A stretch of 64,000 nt of DNA. Source: Scytalidium lignicola (lineage: Eukaryota > Ascomycota > Leotiomycetes). The notes beneath the pieces were generated by a model that had not been told where the DNA came from, searched no databases, and saw nothing but the letters and a program-made list of their open reading frames with translations. The stretch lies in assembly GCA_002812745.2 (NCBI GenBank), contig NCSJ02000066.1, positions 62,001 to 126,000 on the forward strand, read 5' to 3'. Position numbers and translations under genes: made by a program. Below, one piece after another: positions 33,701 to 46,425 of the stretch. How positions within the stretch are numbered: position 1 is the stretch's first letter; every line of letters begins with the position of its first letter.

Positions 33701-34577
33701 ATCCGAAATCGATGTTACATCTGAGATGACGAATAAACCTAGTAATGGTTATGATGGTGGACCGCTCCCCCAAGCTGCAAACCTCAAAACCAGACATGCT
33801 GCGGGATCAGGAACGCCATTACAAAATGATCCCACAAACAAGAAATCAGGTCAAGTTGAGCTCCCTGCACCCACTGAAACACCTAAACGAAGAGGTCGAC
33901 CACCCAAGCGCCGGGATACAGATGGTGTTCCTAGCATTGATTCTTCTGCTAGGAAGGACTCAGAACTGAATGGATCCAGACGCTCGTCTAGATTAGAAAA
34001 CAGAGTTGAGCCAGAAACCCCCGCAAGACACAGGTCTGCTAGGATAGCTAGTATTATCATGGATCATAAAAATGATAGTACCTCTGTGGGTAGGTCTTTG
34101 CGGGGAAGAGCACCAGCTTCAGACGATAAACAACGTCGCTCGGATGATACATCTAGGGTTGACCAAAGGCGAACGAGGAGTTTAGATGTGAAGAGGAGGA
34201 GGGGTAGACCTCCACTCCAGCATAGGAATGTAATTCAAGTTAAGGAGAGAATGAAGCAGACAGTAAGGCGAGGACGGAAAGCTCACCCATCAACTGGTCT
34301 TAGGCCTCTTATTGCAGCTGAATTGCCAAAACAAAAGGAAAAGTCTGCAATGCAGAATAAGACGGAGGAAACCAGAGTCTCCAAACCCTTAGTTAACTTG
34401 GGCGAGGATAAAGACACCCAACTACTGGGGAATTCAGATTCTGAAACGCCCAGACTGAGTTCCCCGACTGTGGCCGGCACATTCGTTGATACGGGTCGAG
34501 AACCGGCTTATGACTCGCTCTTTGGTGACGATGATTCTTCATCGGATGGAAGCATACCGGCTCGAGTAAATAAATAA
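30778..34577 (+). CDS. JmjC-domain chromatin protein with zinc fingers and AT-hooks
   Basis: Exons are 30778-31048 and 31108-34577, about 1246 aa. A JmjC domain covers roughly residues 195-325: GHEGTHTAAHREMCASLGQN supplies His221 and Glu223, and IPPLAPHQVWN supplies His311, so a full HxE..H iron triad is present. CxxC-type zinc motifs follow at ~428-470, then a zf-4CXXC_R1-like module at ~582-641 (CHTCRHQELNWKL .. CTTCARAYC .. CPRCLNICSCGAC). The long, disordered, acidic and basic C-terminal half has AT-hooks (KRRGRPPKRR near 1018, KRRRGRPPL near 1118). It is probably a histone or protein demethylase/hydroxylase acting on chromatin. The substrate is unknown. Confidence 0.88.
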
Positions 34578-35167
34578 TGCCGTCTAGGCGAGGCAGTCTT
34601 TGTTAGGAAATAGGCGTTCTGGTGGGTATTTGAGATGTTACACAAATCATGATAGAAGGTTTGGGGTAATTCTGAAGGCATTGAGGATTAAAGTGGAACA
34701 TACCCTAGGATTTATGATCCCCTTTGAAAGATATACATGCACAAATCGCATGTTCATATCTTTACTTCAGCTCTCTCAAGTTGTATGATAAATTTTACAA
34801 GCTTTAAATTGCGAATCTTAAACAGGGATCCTGGTGGTTTTCAGTCATTCACTATTGAGGTCGTTATTTTTACAATAGCACCAATACCTTTAGCTAGCTT
34901 CATCAAGCTTTCTGCTACCAAAGAAAGCTCAAACAGAGTATAAGAGGGTTAGAGAACTTGAAAAGGTGCAAAACTTTTATTTAATTTAGTGCCACAAAGG
35001 TCGGATTAATAAAAGGACTGTGACTGCCACTGAAATTGTTTGTAACATACATATCAAACACTACAATGATTGCTACAACTTTTTGAATGACACTATTCGC
35101 TCATCCGGAATACAAGATCTCTCTAAAGAACGCCAGAAAATGCAAAATATCATGTTTAATTTTTACC
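34578..35167. other. Convergent intergenic region
   Basis: This holds the 3' flanks of the JmjC and HAS1 genes. AT-rich, no gene. Confidence 0.6.
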
Positions 35168-37044
35168 TCAGACAGCACCTCTTTTCTTGAAACTTCCTCC
35201 TTGTCTAGGTTGACTACCATAAGCTCTACGTCCCTGAGTTTTCTTGTCTCGACTCATACTTGCTCCTAATGTTAGATCGACTCTTGGTGGAACCGTGAAG
35301 CCAAAGCTCTTGGCAACCTTCACCAGGTCTAGCTTATTAACGTCAAAGATAGTGCGTAGAGAGTGACTAGCATACGCTTGCAAGTAGCTCTTGTATCCTG
35401 ATTTAGCACTGCTATTGAGGTAGTAGTTGGATGCTATCAATTTCTCCAGCTGCGATTGCACGTTGACTATCTTATTTGCTGGGAAATCAAATTCTACCAC
35501 AGGAACTCGTGCTGCCTTAAGATGTGTGAGAAATCCAACTTCGCTGGGCTGAAGGAACATTAGAGAGCGCCCTCTTCCGTTAGAACCACGGGCGGTTCGT
35601 CCGACTCGGTGAATATACTCAGTTGGTTGGTCAGGAGGGTCGTACTGAATAATCCAATCTACATCTGGAATCTAGAAACGCAAATAAAGTTAGTTGGAAT
35701 CAGTAGACATTCAGATCAAGAGAACATACATCTAAACCTCTCGCTGCAACATCAGTGCAAATAAGAGTGCCTTGCTTCGCGTTACAGAATTCGAAGAATG
35801 TATTAGTTCGCTTCTGTTGTTTTTGTTTGCCATGCAGGTCCAGTACGGGGAGATCAATGTAGTTGAGAAGCTCAGAGTGATACTTTACACACGCACAAGA
35901 CGAGAAGAAGACGATAATCTTCTTCTTCAGATTTCTTTTCAAGAAGCTGAATAGGAGCAAGAACCGCTTGTCAGAATCGCATACAACGTAGCCCTGTTGA
36001 AGACCTTCAACTGTGCTGTGTTCCTTCTGTTGATCAACATTTATATAGAGAGGTCCAGGTCGTAAAGATATCCGTGCAAGGTCTTCCACTTTTGTTGTCT
36101 GTGTAGCAGAGAAGAGCATAGTCTGTCTCTCTTCTTTCGGTAGAACCTTGACAATCTGTCGCATTTCATCCTCAAAACCGACCTCCAATATTCGATCAGC
36201 TTCATCAATGACAAGAGCCTTAACATTTTTGAAGACAAATCCTTGAGTATTTTGTAGATGGTCGAGCAGTCGTCCAGGAGTCGCAATAAGCAGGTTAACT
36301 CCCTTCGCAAGCTTTTCGGCCTCTGCTCTCCGGTTCGCCCCACCAATGACTATACCATATGTTTGCGAGTGGTGGGCCATTAGCTCTCGTGCAACTCCAA
36401 ATATTTGGAGAGCCAATTCTCTCGTAGGAGAAACCACAATCACCCCTGTTCCATTTCTAGGCTTAAATCGCAAAGAACTGAGCATTTCCACTGCTGGGAT
36501 TAAGAAGGACAATGTTTTACCAGATCCGGTTTTTGCAGCTCCTAAAACATCTCTTCCTGCAAGCAAAGGCGGTATTCCACGCTGTTGAATCTCCGTCATA
36601 GTATCAAACTTCATGTCCTCCAAGGCTTTCATAGTTTTCTCTGTCAGGTTAAGCTCCGAGAATTTCTTGGCTTGCGTGCCTCCAGATGGTAACGAAAGAG
36701 CTCTTGTACCGTCGATCTGTTCTGCACCGCCTTCGTCTTCATTTTGCTCTAGCTCGGGTTCTTCGTCGTCGTTTTCCTCAGATTCAGCACCATTCTCTTC
36801 GGCCACAATATCGCTATCTTTTGCAACAGCCTTTGGAGTCTCGTCTCCAAGTCCATCCTCGTCTGACTCTGATTGACGCAGCTTCTTCACTTTCTTATGA
36901 CTTTTTTNCCGGTTGTTGCTTCTCCAACTCAACATCTTCTACGATCGCCGTACCATTGGTTGTATCAGAAACCTCACTTTTTTCAACCTTTGAACCCCCA
37001 TGCTTTCTCTTGCGCTTCTTGCTATGTAGCTCAGAGTTATCCAT
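35168..37044 (-). CDS. has1: ATP-dependent RNA helicase HAS1 (DEAD box)
   Basis: Exon 1 is 37044-35730 and exon 2 is 35671-35168, about 605 aa. HAS1 is a nucleolar DEAD-box helicase for 40S and 60S ribosome assembly. All helicase motifs are visible: Q motif region [63 protein letters not shown] joined across the intron to [13 protein letters not shown], and HRVGRTARG. The N-terminus is Lys-rich, then acidic; the C-terminus ends with a basic Gly tail. The N at 36908 breaks the frame between EKQQP and KSHKKVKKL; omitting it restores a continuous frame. The start is ATG 37044 ([17 protein letters not shown]). CACGTG lies 150 bp upstream. Confidence 0.96.
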
Positions 37045-37586
37045 TGTGCTGGCAGAGAAANGTCGATTAAACCCACAGGAAGGCTGGCTTTTGCTGTTCA
37101 GAGTTGGTTCAAAATTTCCGTCTACCGTCAATAATTTATCGCGCTAATCCGATAAGGCATATCAATGCACTATGCCTATCGCAGATATTATCACGTGCCA
37201 GCCTCACCCTTTAGAACTTGGAACATTTTGTAATTTTGTTTTTCTGTAGAACTTGCTCTGTACTAGAAGAGTCATCTCGTTTTATTAAGTTCATTCAAAA
37301 TTATCTTCCACAATCATCTAATGATCTAATGGGCATCCATCATTATCATTGCAAAGCCAGGCGTCATAAAACGGAGAGCAAAACAATTGAACTGTATAGA
37401 GAGCATTTTATCATTTCCATCTAACTTCACTTCCACCAGGAAACCTGAAGTGTCTTAAGAGAATTTTGAATGAATTTTCCACGCATCCCAAACATTGATA
37501 TTCCATTTCACGTTCAATTATTAGTAAAACAACGGTCTGCCATGCCGTATAATTTTCTGCGCCAGCCCCTTGTCCGGTAACAAAGC
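37045..37586. promoter_or_regulatory. HAS1 upstream region and ERV25 3' flank
   Basis: This contains TATCACGTGCC at 37189-37199, a bHLH-type core, about 150 bp before the HAS1 ATG, and an N at 37061. No gene. Confidence 0.4.
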
Positions 37587-38426
37587 TTAGATAAGATGCT
37601 TTGATCTGATAAAATGTCAGTATTAATACTTTCACAGGTCTAGTTAGAGCAATTTCAAAAACGTACCGAAAGTATGCCCGTAAATAGATAACCTGCCACG
37701 CTCCCAATGCAACCAGCATCCCCATAGTGCTAAAAGCAAACCATTTTACTCGGGTATTCGTGCTCTCGTTGGTGTCTCGGAGCTTCTGCTCTCGTGTCCG
37801 TAAATAGTCCATCTCAGCCACAATCTCTGAGACCATTTCCTCAATCCGCCGTAATTCGGTCTCGACAGGCTTCAGTTTTTCGGTTGCTTGTACAGCAGAC
37901 CAGTCTTTTGCATCCGCGCCAATGTCAATATCCAGTTCGATATAGCGAGTAGGATCTCTAATCCCTCTACCCCCTTGGCCTAATGAGACACTGTTAGCTT
38001 GGAATCAAGGATCTCATGGCTGGGACTACGTACTCGAGGCAAAGTAATTTTCGAAGCAGACATCAAAGGAGGCATCAGCAAGGGATGTAAATGCCATTCG
38101 CTTTTCGCCCACCACATCTTTTGCCTTGCCATATTCATTACCGATCGAATCTCGAATCTGGGATGAGAGCAATTAGCAAACATTCTCTTCCATTGAGAAA
38201 TATGCTAACAAACCTGCATATCAAGGATCATTCCATCACCTTTGCGGCCACCAACAGTGGCCGTAACTACAACTAATGTGTCTCTTCCAACGAAATTCCG
38301 TATACATCGCTTGCTTCTAGTATCCCCCTTATGGAAAGCTTCGCTGTCGAACTTCAATGCATCGGCGCAAACAAGGAGCAGCAGTAAACTGCAAAGTGAG
38401 AACACGAGTGACTTTGCGGACGCCAT
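37587..38426 (-). CDS. erv25: p24-family cargo receptor ERV25
   Basis: Four exons (38426-38214, 38157-38034, 37979-37667, 37605-37587) give 222 aa. ERV25 is a type I membrane protein of COPII vesicles cycling between ER and Golgi, working with Emp24. A signal peptide ([20 protein letters not shown]) precedes the GOLD domain: [38 protein letters not shown], and the second cysteine in FDVCFENYF. The conserved [18 protein letters not shown] stretch appears as [14 protein letters not shown], followed by the coiled coil and the membrane helix [20 protein letters not shown]. The last 19-nt exon supplies the cytosolic end SKHLI. All introns are in phase. Confidence 0.95.
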
Positions 38427-38715
38427 ACTGCTCGCTGGTTATGTATGTGCGAGACGGACTCTGCGCTTGTTGGTGAGCTGTCGCCTCAAATAAATCCAGG
38501 AGATCTTTATGGTCTGGCTACAACCGTGGTCAGTAACAAAGGGGCCAACCAGATGTTTTTCCGACCCGAAAAGCAATTCAATTTTAGGGTCTTATCACGT
38601 GCTCGTTCCGCACCCATGTTCGATCTTGAACTTTAAACTTCGCGGCAGCAAGGTATCGCAACAACGAATTCTAGCTTCCACAACGTTTTAAAAACTAGAA
38701 AATATCGTCACAAAG
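38427..38715. promoter_or_regulatory. Divergent promoter, ERV25 / U1-C
   Basis: 289 bp separate the two start codons. TTATCACGTGCTC (CACGTG at 38596-38601) sits about 115 bp before the U1-C ATG and may serve both genes. Confidence 0.4.
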
Positions 38716-39574
38716 ATGCCTAAATGTAAGTATTCTATCATGCTATGTTAATTTATGAAATTAGCTAACATTGAAACAGTCTTTTGTAAGTTCTAATAAA
38801 AAANTTGCCGCTTCAATCTCTATATCACTTCTATCACCAGCGCCGTCGAACAACGTCAAGCTAACCACTCCCCCCAGGTGATTACTGCGATGTCTATCTT
38901 ACACACGACTCTATGAGCGTGCGCAAAGCTCATAACAGTGGAAGGAACCATCTACGAAATGTAGTAGACTATTACCAACGTTCGTCCAACGCGTTTCCCA
39001 TCTCCAACAAAAACCTCTTGCAACTAACTTGCAGATCTGTAGAAATTGGCCACGAGAAAGCGCAATCTGTCATCGATTCGATTACGAATTCCTATGCTGC
39101 CGAAGGACAAGCCGCGTCTAATCCAATGCTCGCACAAAACCCTGGTGGGACGCCATTCCCGCCACCTTTTGGTTTTCCTGGCGGAGTTCCACCTCCACCA
39201 TTCGGTGCCCCAGGCAGTCTACCACAAGGAATGCTACCTCGTAAGCATAGCTTTTATTTCACTCCATCTTTGTCACTCAATTCTGAAATGTCATGTTTTC
39301 TAACGCGCTCATTGGTACAGCACCTGGTGGTCGTGGTGCTCCGATGCCGCCTTTCCCTCCCATGCCCGGTGGCCCACCGTTACCCATGAACGGAATGCCA
39401 TTTCCCCCTCCACCAGGAGGCCTACCATTCCCACCACCTGGAGGCCTCCCTCCCAACTTTCAGCTTCCGCCAGGATTCCCGCCGCCAGGTGGATTCCCTG
39501 GTGGCCCTCCACCAGCAGGCTTCCCTCCTGGGCAGTTTGATGCGCCGGGTCAAGGACAGGGACAGGATAAATGA
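38716..39574 (+). CDS. yhc1: U1 small nuclear ribonucleoprotein C, with a 6-nt microexon
   Basis: Five exons (38716-38725, 38780-38785, 38878-38979, 39043-39240, 39321-39574) give 189 aa. U1-C stabilises pairing of U1 snRNA with the 5' splice site. The spliced N-terminus [20 protein letters not shown] then [10 protein letters not shown] is the classic U1-C C2H2-type zinc finger, followed by [19 protein letters not shown] and a long Pro/Gly/Phe-rich tail. Exon 2 is just TCTTTT: it completes the first Phe codon, gives the second Phe, and starts the Cys codon. Without it the zinc finger loses phase. A further acceptor choice at exon 4 (AG 39041-42 rather than CAG 39034) is needed to give YYQQIGHEK. 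Confidence 0.95.
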
Positions 39575-40248
39575 GAGGAGATGAAGGAGGTCATGATGAA
39601 AATCAGTTACGATACTAGGTTGTCATGAGCTTTTGTAAAGAGATCGTGCCTGAGCATTCTGGGATATATGGCGTTACGGTAAGGAGTTCTACGGTTGGAA
39701 ATATAAGCATTTAGGTGTTCCAAGCCGGGTGTCAAAACTACCTCTTTTTTTNCCAAGAACAAAAATTAATTCGCACCAGAAGTTTTGTTATACAATATAA
39801 CAATTATTTGCAGTAGCAGCATCGGTCTTATTACTGAATATGAATTGAATGCAAACAACGCTCCACTTCCTTTCTCTATCTCATCTTTTTTAACACCGAT
39901 TCTGCAATAAAACGTAATATGGCACAATTCTTGCTCTGGTATTAAGAAGGGATTACTAAAATCACCAAAAATGAGCGCTTCCTATTCTGCATGAGATATG
40001 CGCTTTCCATGCACCACCCATGAAAACCCCCCCNACCAATCCAGCTGCATCCAAGCAGCTCCTTTTAACATAAGCCCATTTCGTTAAAAAAAANGAAGTC
40101 TCATTTCATATCCCATAGTGCTCCTGCCTCGAAGTGGCTAATCCTCATCCAGCCTCCCCTTTCCGTGGCACAGCCATTCCCAAGCATTTCCCATTTCGAC
40201 ATATCACCACGTAAGTCATAGCATAGAGTTAAACCCACCCTGGATTAC
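39575..40248. other. Convergent intergenic region
   Basis: This holds the 3' flanks of U1-C and SNF1, with three Ns (39752, 40034, 40094), each at a homopolymer. No gene. Confidence 0.6.
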
Positions 40249-42768
<2,520 letters not shown>

Positions 42769-43544
42769 CGTGCCTGGCGGGTGTGTGTAAGAGAGAGTGT
42801 GTGTCTCGTTGCTTTTTGCGGGTATTTCTGGGTAGCGGGAGGTATTGCTACGGCGGTGTTCTCCTAGAAGGAAGGTCGCTTTTTGCCCCACCAAACGGCG
42901 GGCGAACGTGGAGAAATGGGTCGTTAAAGCCAAGCGCGGTGGGATGGATTCCAAGGGTCGCTATGAACGCAATGCAAGTATGTCAGACTGCTTTCGATGT
43001 GAAGATATCGTGTTCGAGGTTTATTTCGCTGTCCGGATAGATGAGGTGTGGTTGTCTCGGAGAGAACGCTGCTGGTTGAGTCTCTAAGAGTAGTTGGTTG
43101 CTGCGCTAAAGCACACAAGCGTCATTCTGCTGGGGATGCGGCCCGCGGNCCTTTGAAGCTCAACAGCACATGAATATTTTATACTGATTGATCAGATACA
43201 TATATTTTGGAGTAGTTCAATTAAAGTACAGGCTATTAGCTAGACTAAACCTTATGTGGTCTTTTCCACATTGGCCAAAAATAGTCGGCTTCTACTTCGC
43301 TCGCTATCTAGATCGGTTCTTAGAGTTGAGATGTTATCCAAGATGGCAATTTATGTGTGACAAGATCTTATCTTGACCTTGCCTAACATGCCAGCATAAT
43401 GAGAGTTCTCTCCATTAAAGCCAAAACTCAATGTCTTATCCTTAAGTTGAGAATTTCTCAGAGCCAAGTGTCTCGAGCATCTGGTAGTCTGGGAGACTTT
43501 TTAGTAGCTCACTCTGACTGTCTTCCGGATACAACAGTATCCTT
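42769..43544. other. SNF1 leader/promoter region
   Basis: This is the upstream region of snf1, including an in-frame upstream ATG (42954) and a GT-repeat-like stretch near 42780-42812. N at 43149. No other gene. Confidence 0.5.
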
Positions 43545-44426
43545 TCAATGGCCAGTATTTTCCTTCTTCTCTTCCTCCTTTAACCTCGCAACCAACTTCT
43601 CCCTCAGAAAGTCAGTCAATCCCAGTCTAAAATAAGCCCAGAAGATGTCAGCAAATGTAAGATTCTAAAAATCGCAGACGAAAATAAACCAAGCAGGGGT
43701 GACCTATTAGTATCAAAAAGATCACTCACATTCCCTCCCTCGTAACAATCCTATACGTCCCACTACTCTGATAATTCCCATCAACACCCACAAACTGCCC
43801 CTGTCCATCAACCTCCAAGCTCCCGAAGATATCTTCCGGCCACGCAATCCGTCCATAATCAGGCGNCGCCCTCAAATCACTCACGTGAACCCATCCACCT
43901 CGTCCTGCTCCACCAGCACCACCCTGATGACTCGCTCCACCGGCTGCATCGCCCCCGGATTTAACTTCATTACTACTGCTGCTACTGCGACGATGACGCT
44001 GAGGGAACACGCCGCCTTGGCCGAGTTGTGAGCCAGACGAGGTTGCGAATGCTTGAGCTTGCGAGCTAACCCAAGGATCGGAGTGCGCATGTTCTTTCAG
44101 GACGGATTGGAGGATTGTGAGGAAGCGGTGGTTTTCTGTTAGGGATGTTGGGGTCGGAGGAATTGCTGTCGTGGTGCCAATTGCAAGGGATTCCGTTGGT
44201 GGATTTGTTGGAAGGAGAGTGAGGGTATGAGAAGAGGGGGAGGATCGCGACGGAAAGACGTACTATGTCGTATCAGTCTTTTGTTTTGTGGAGATGTGTT
44301 TGAAGGGAGGAATTGGCTGAAGAGAAGACTCACGATGTGTGGATTATTTGGTAGAGTTGAGAGTGATCGTGTTGATTTTCTAAACGAGGATCCAATGGAT
44401 CCTCGGAATAATAGAGAGGATACCAT
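43545..44426 (-). CDS. Uncharacterised, probably mitochondrial protein
   Basis: Three exons (44426-44334, 44262-43730, 43626-43545) give about 235 aa. The N-terminus MVSSLLFRGSIGSSFRKSTR is basic, Ser-rich and lacks acids, like a mitochondrial presequence. The splice gives NNPHIYVFPSRSSP. Then comes a Gly/Ala-rich linker (GGASHQGGAGGAGRGGW) and a well-formed C-terminal motif: DYGRIAWPEDIFGSLEVDGQ .. YQSSGTYRIVTREGILGLTD, then FLREKLVARLKEEEKK. I recognise the pattern as a conserved ascomycete protein but cannot name it. N at 43866 lies inside a codon and keeps the frame. Splice phases all agree. Confidence 0.75.
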
Positions 44427-45012
44427 TGTTGTCAAAGAGAAATGGGTTTGTATTCTTGCAGGATGAGAAAGGTCGCCATGGAACCTTTTTTTCAAGGGTA
44501 TGTGAAATAAGCATCCGCCAAAAGAGGAAACGAGCTGATGTCGCATGGCGTCATTGACGATCCTCATCCGTGCACGAGGCTGATACAACTCCGAGAAGGC
44601 TCTTCAAAACAGTACACGCAGATTGTAGCACTAGATGGTATCAATTTACGTATATATTAGAGTTTCAAGGCAATGTTTCCCTAGTTTCCAATACGGTTTG
44701 TACATAAATCACATAGTTCCATACGGTAATACAACACAGATTTGATCAAAAAAATTTGGTATCTGAATTGATCTAAATCAGGCCCTAGGAATATACAAGG
44801 TAACTCATCTCTTTGGAAACCAAGCGAGGAGAAGGACCAAGTAGGACGTGATAGAGGCGCCAATCCGCTCAGCTCACAAGCAGGAAAAGGGCATTCGAGG
44901 CATAAGTCATTTGCTCCCACCACTCCCATCCATGTGTACACGCGCCAAGATAAAAGAGGAAAAAAGAAAATCCCATACAAAACAGCAAATCTAATAACGA
45001 GGTTTGCCGCAA
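44427..45012. other. Intergenic
   Basis: This lies between two minus-strand genes; it probably holds the glutamine synthetase 3' UTR. No gene. Confidence 0.55.
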
Positions 45013-46425
45013 TTATGCATCAACTCCACCGAAGATCTAAAGGATATATTAGCAATCATATTTTAAGTGGAATGTATGGTCTTCGAGTGCTACTCACAGT
45101 CTCCATCAATATACCGGTAATTCTGTAGGGGTCAGCGTTGGAAGCTGGTCGTCTGTCTTCGAAGTATCCATAGCCCTTGGCTGCGGTTTCTCTGGGGATA
45201 CGGATGGAAGCACCACGGTTTGCAACACCATAAGTGAATTCATCAATGCTACCAGTCTCGTGTCGGCCGGTGAGACGGAGAGTGTTGTCCTCACCATACA
45301 CGGCAATGTGCTCCTTGTGTCGGCCCTCGAGCTTCTTAATGGCAGCTTCAATGGCCTTCATGCCAACGTCCTTAGAACGCATATCCTTGGTGGAAAAGTT
45401 GCTGTGGAGACCAGCTCCGTTCCAGTCACCTGGGATTGGCTTGGGGTGGAAAGAGATCTTAGCACCGAATTCCTCAGCAATGCGGTGGAGGAGGAAACGA
45501 GCGAGCCAAAGTTGGTCACCCACTATAACGCACAATCAATTAGTTTTGATTAACTTCCAAGTGAAAATTGGATGAAGTACTCACACTCAATACCCTCGCA
45601 AGGGCCGACCTGGAACTCCCACTGGGCGGGCATGACCTCGGCGTTGGTTCCCGAGATCTTGACACCGGCAAACAAGCAGGCCTTGTAGTGAGCCTCGACG
45701 ATATCTCGGCAGTAGACCTTACCGGCGCCAACACCACAGTAGTATGGGCCCTGTGGACCTGGGAAACCACCCTGAGGCCAGCCGTATGGTTTGTCCAACA
45801 TGTCAAGGAGAGTGTACTCTTGCTCCAAACCGAACCATGGCTCCTGTGCGGCGTGTGCCTTCATGAGCTTAGCACACTCGTGGCGGTAGTTGAACTTGTT
45901 TGGGGTTCCATCAGCATCCCAGCACTCGGTGATAACGAGAACGTTTGGTCCTTGGCGGAATGGGTCGGGGAAAACAGCAACAGGTCGCAGGTAGACATCG
46001 GAGTTGTCACCTGGAGCCTGTCCCGTGGAGCTACCGTCGAAGTTCCATTCTGGGAGATCCTCGAGCTTGATCTTGCCGTCGGCTGGGATTTTGGTGATGG
46101 TCTATGGTGGCCGAAAAAGTTAGATTAATTTTCCTTGTCATCATTTTGCGCGGAGTGGTTGAGAGAGAGCCTTGCGTACCTTGGATTTTGAGCGAACGCC
46201 ACCGGTGGAGTCAATCCAGATGTACCTAGTCTGCGAGTCAATAACGAGTAAATTTGCAATTGTATCGGGAATGCATACTCGGCCATACCAGTGCCCTTCT
46301 GGTCGAGGCTCATGTACTTGAGCAACTGTTGTGGTCATGTCAGCGCTGGCTCCGAAAACGGCTCTGAGAAGGATGATGGTGGGGCTCACGTTTGCGGCAT
46401 AGGAGACAGTTTGGGAGGTAGCCAT
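45013..46425 (-). CDS. gln1: Glutamine synthetase
   Basis: Six exons (46425-46390, 46325-46279, 46225-46180, 46101-45585, 45522-45098, 45036-45013) give about 364 aa, the usual size of eukaryotic cytosolic (type II) GS. It makes glutamine from glutamate, ammonium and ATP. Key segments: [35 protein letters not shown], the metal-binding [48 protein letters not shown], and [12 protein letters not shown]. Small 5' exons (36, 47 and 46 nt) split the N-terminus. The last 24-nt exon gives IFGGVDA and the stop. The splice at exon 4/5 gives CEGIELGDQLW, with Leu where Met is common. GS is normally controlled by nitrogen supply. Confidence 0.96.

Noticed and set aside
42769..42954. Upstream in-frame ATG extending SNF1 by 62 residues
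   Set aside because: The extension has no kinase-family features and crosses a GT-rich leader-like stretch; the MMPHGAYEDGELEIS start fits better, though it is not proven.
45234..46128. Long plus-strand frames opposite glutamine synthetase
   Set aside because: They are antisense shadows of the highly codon-biased GS exons and have no features of their own.
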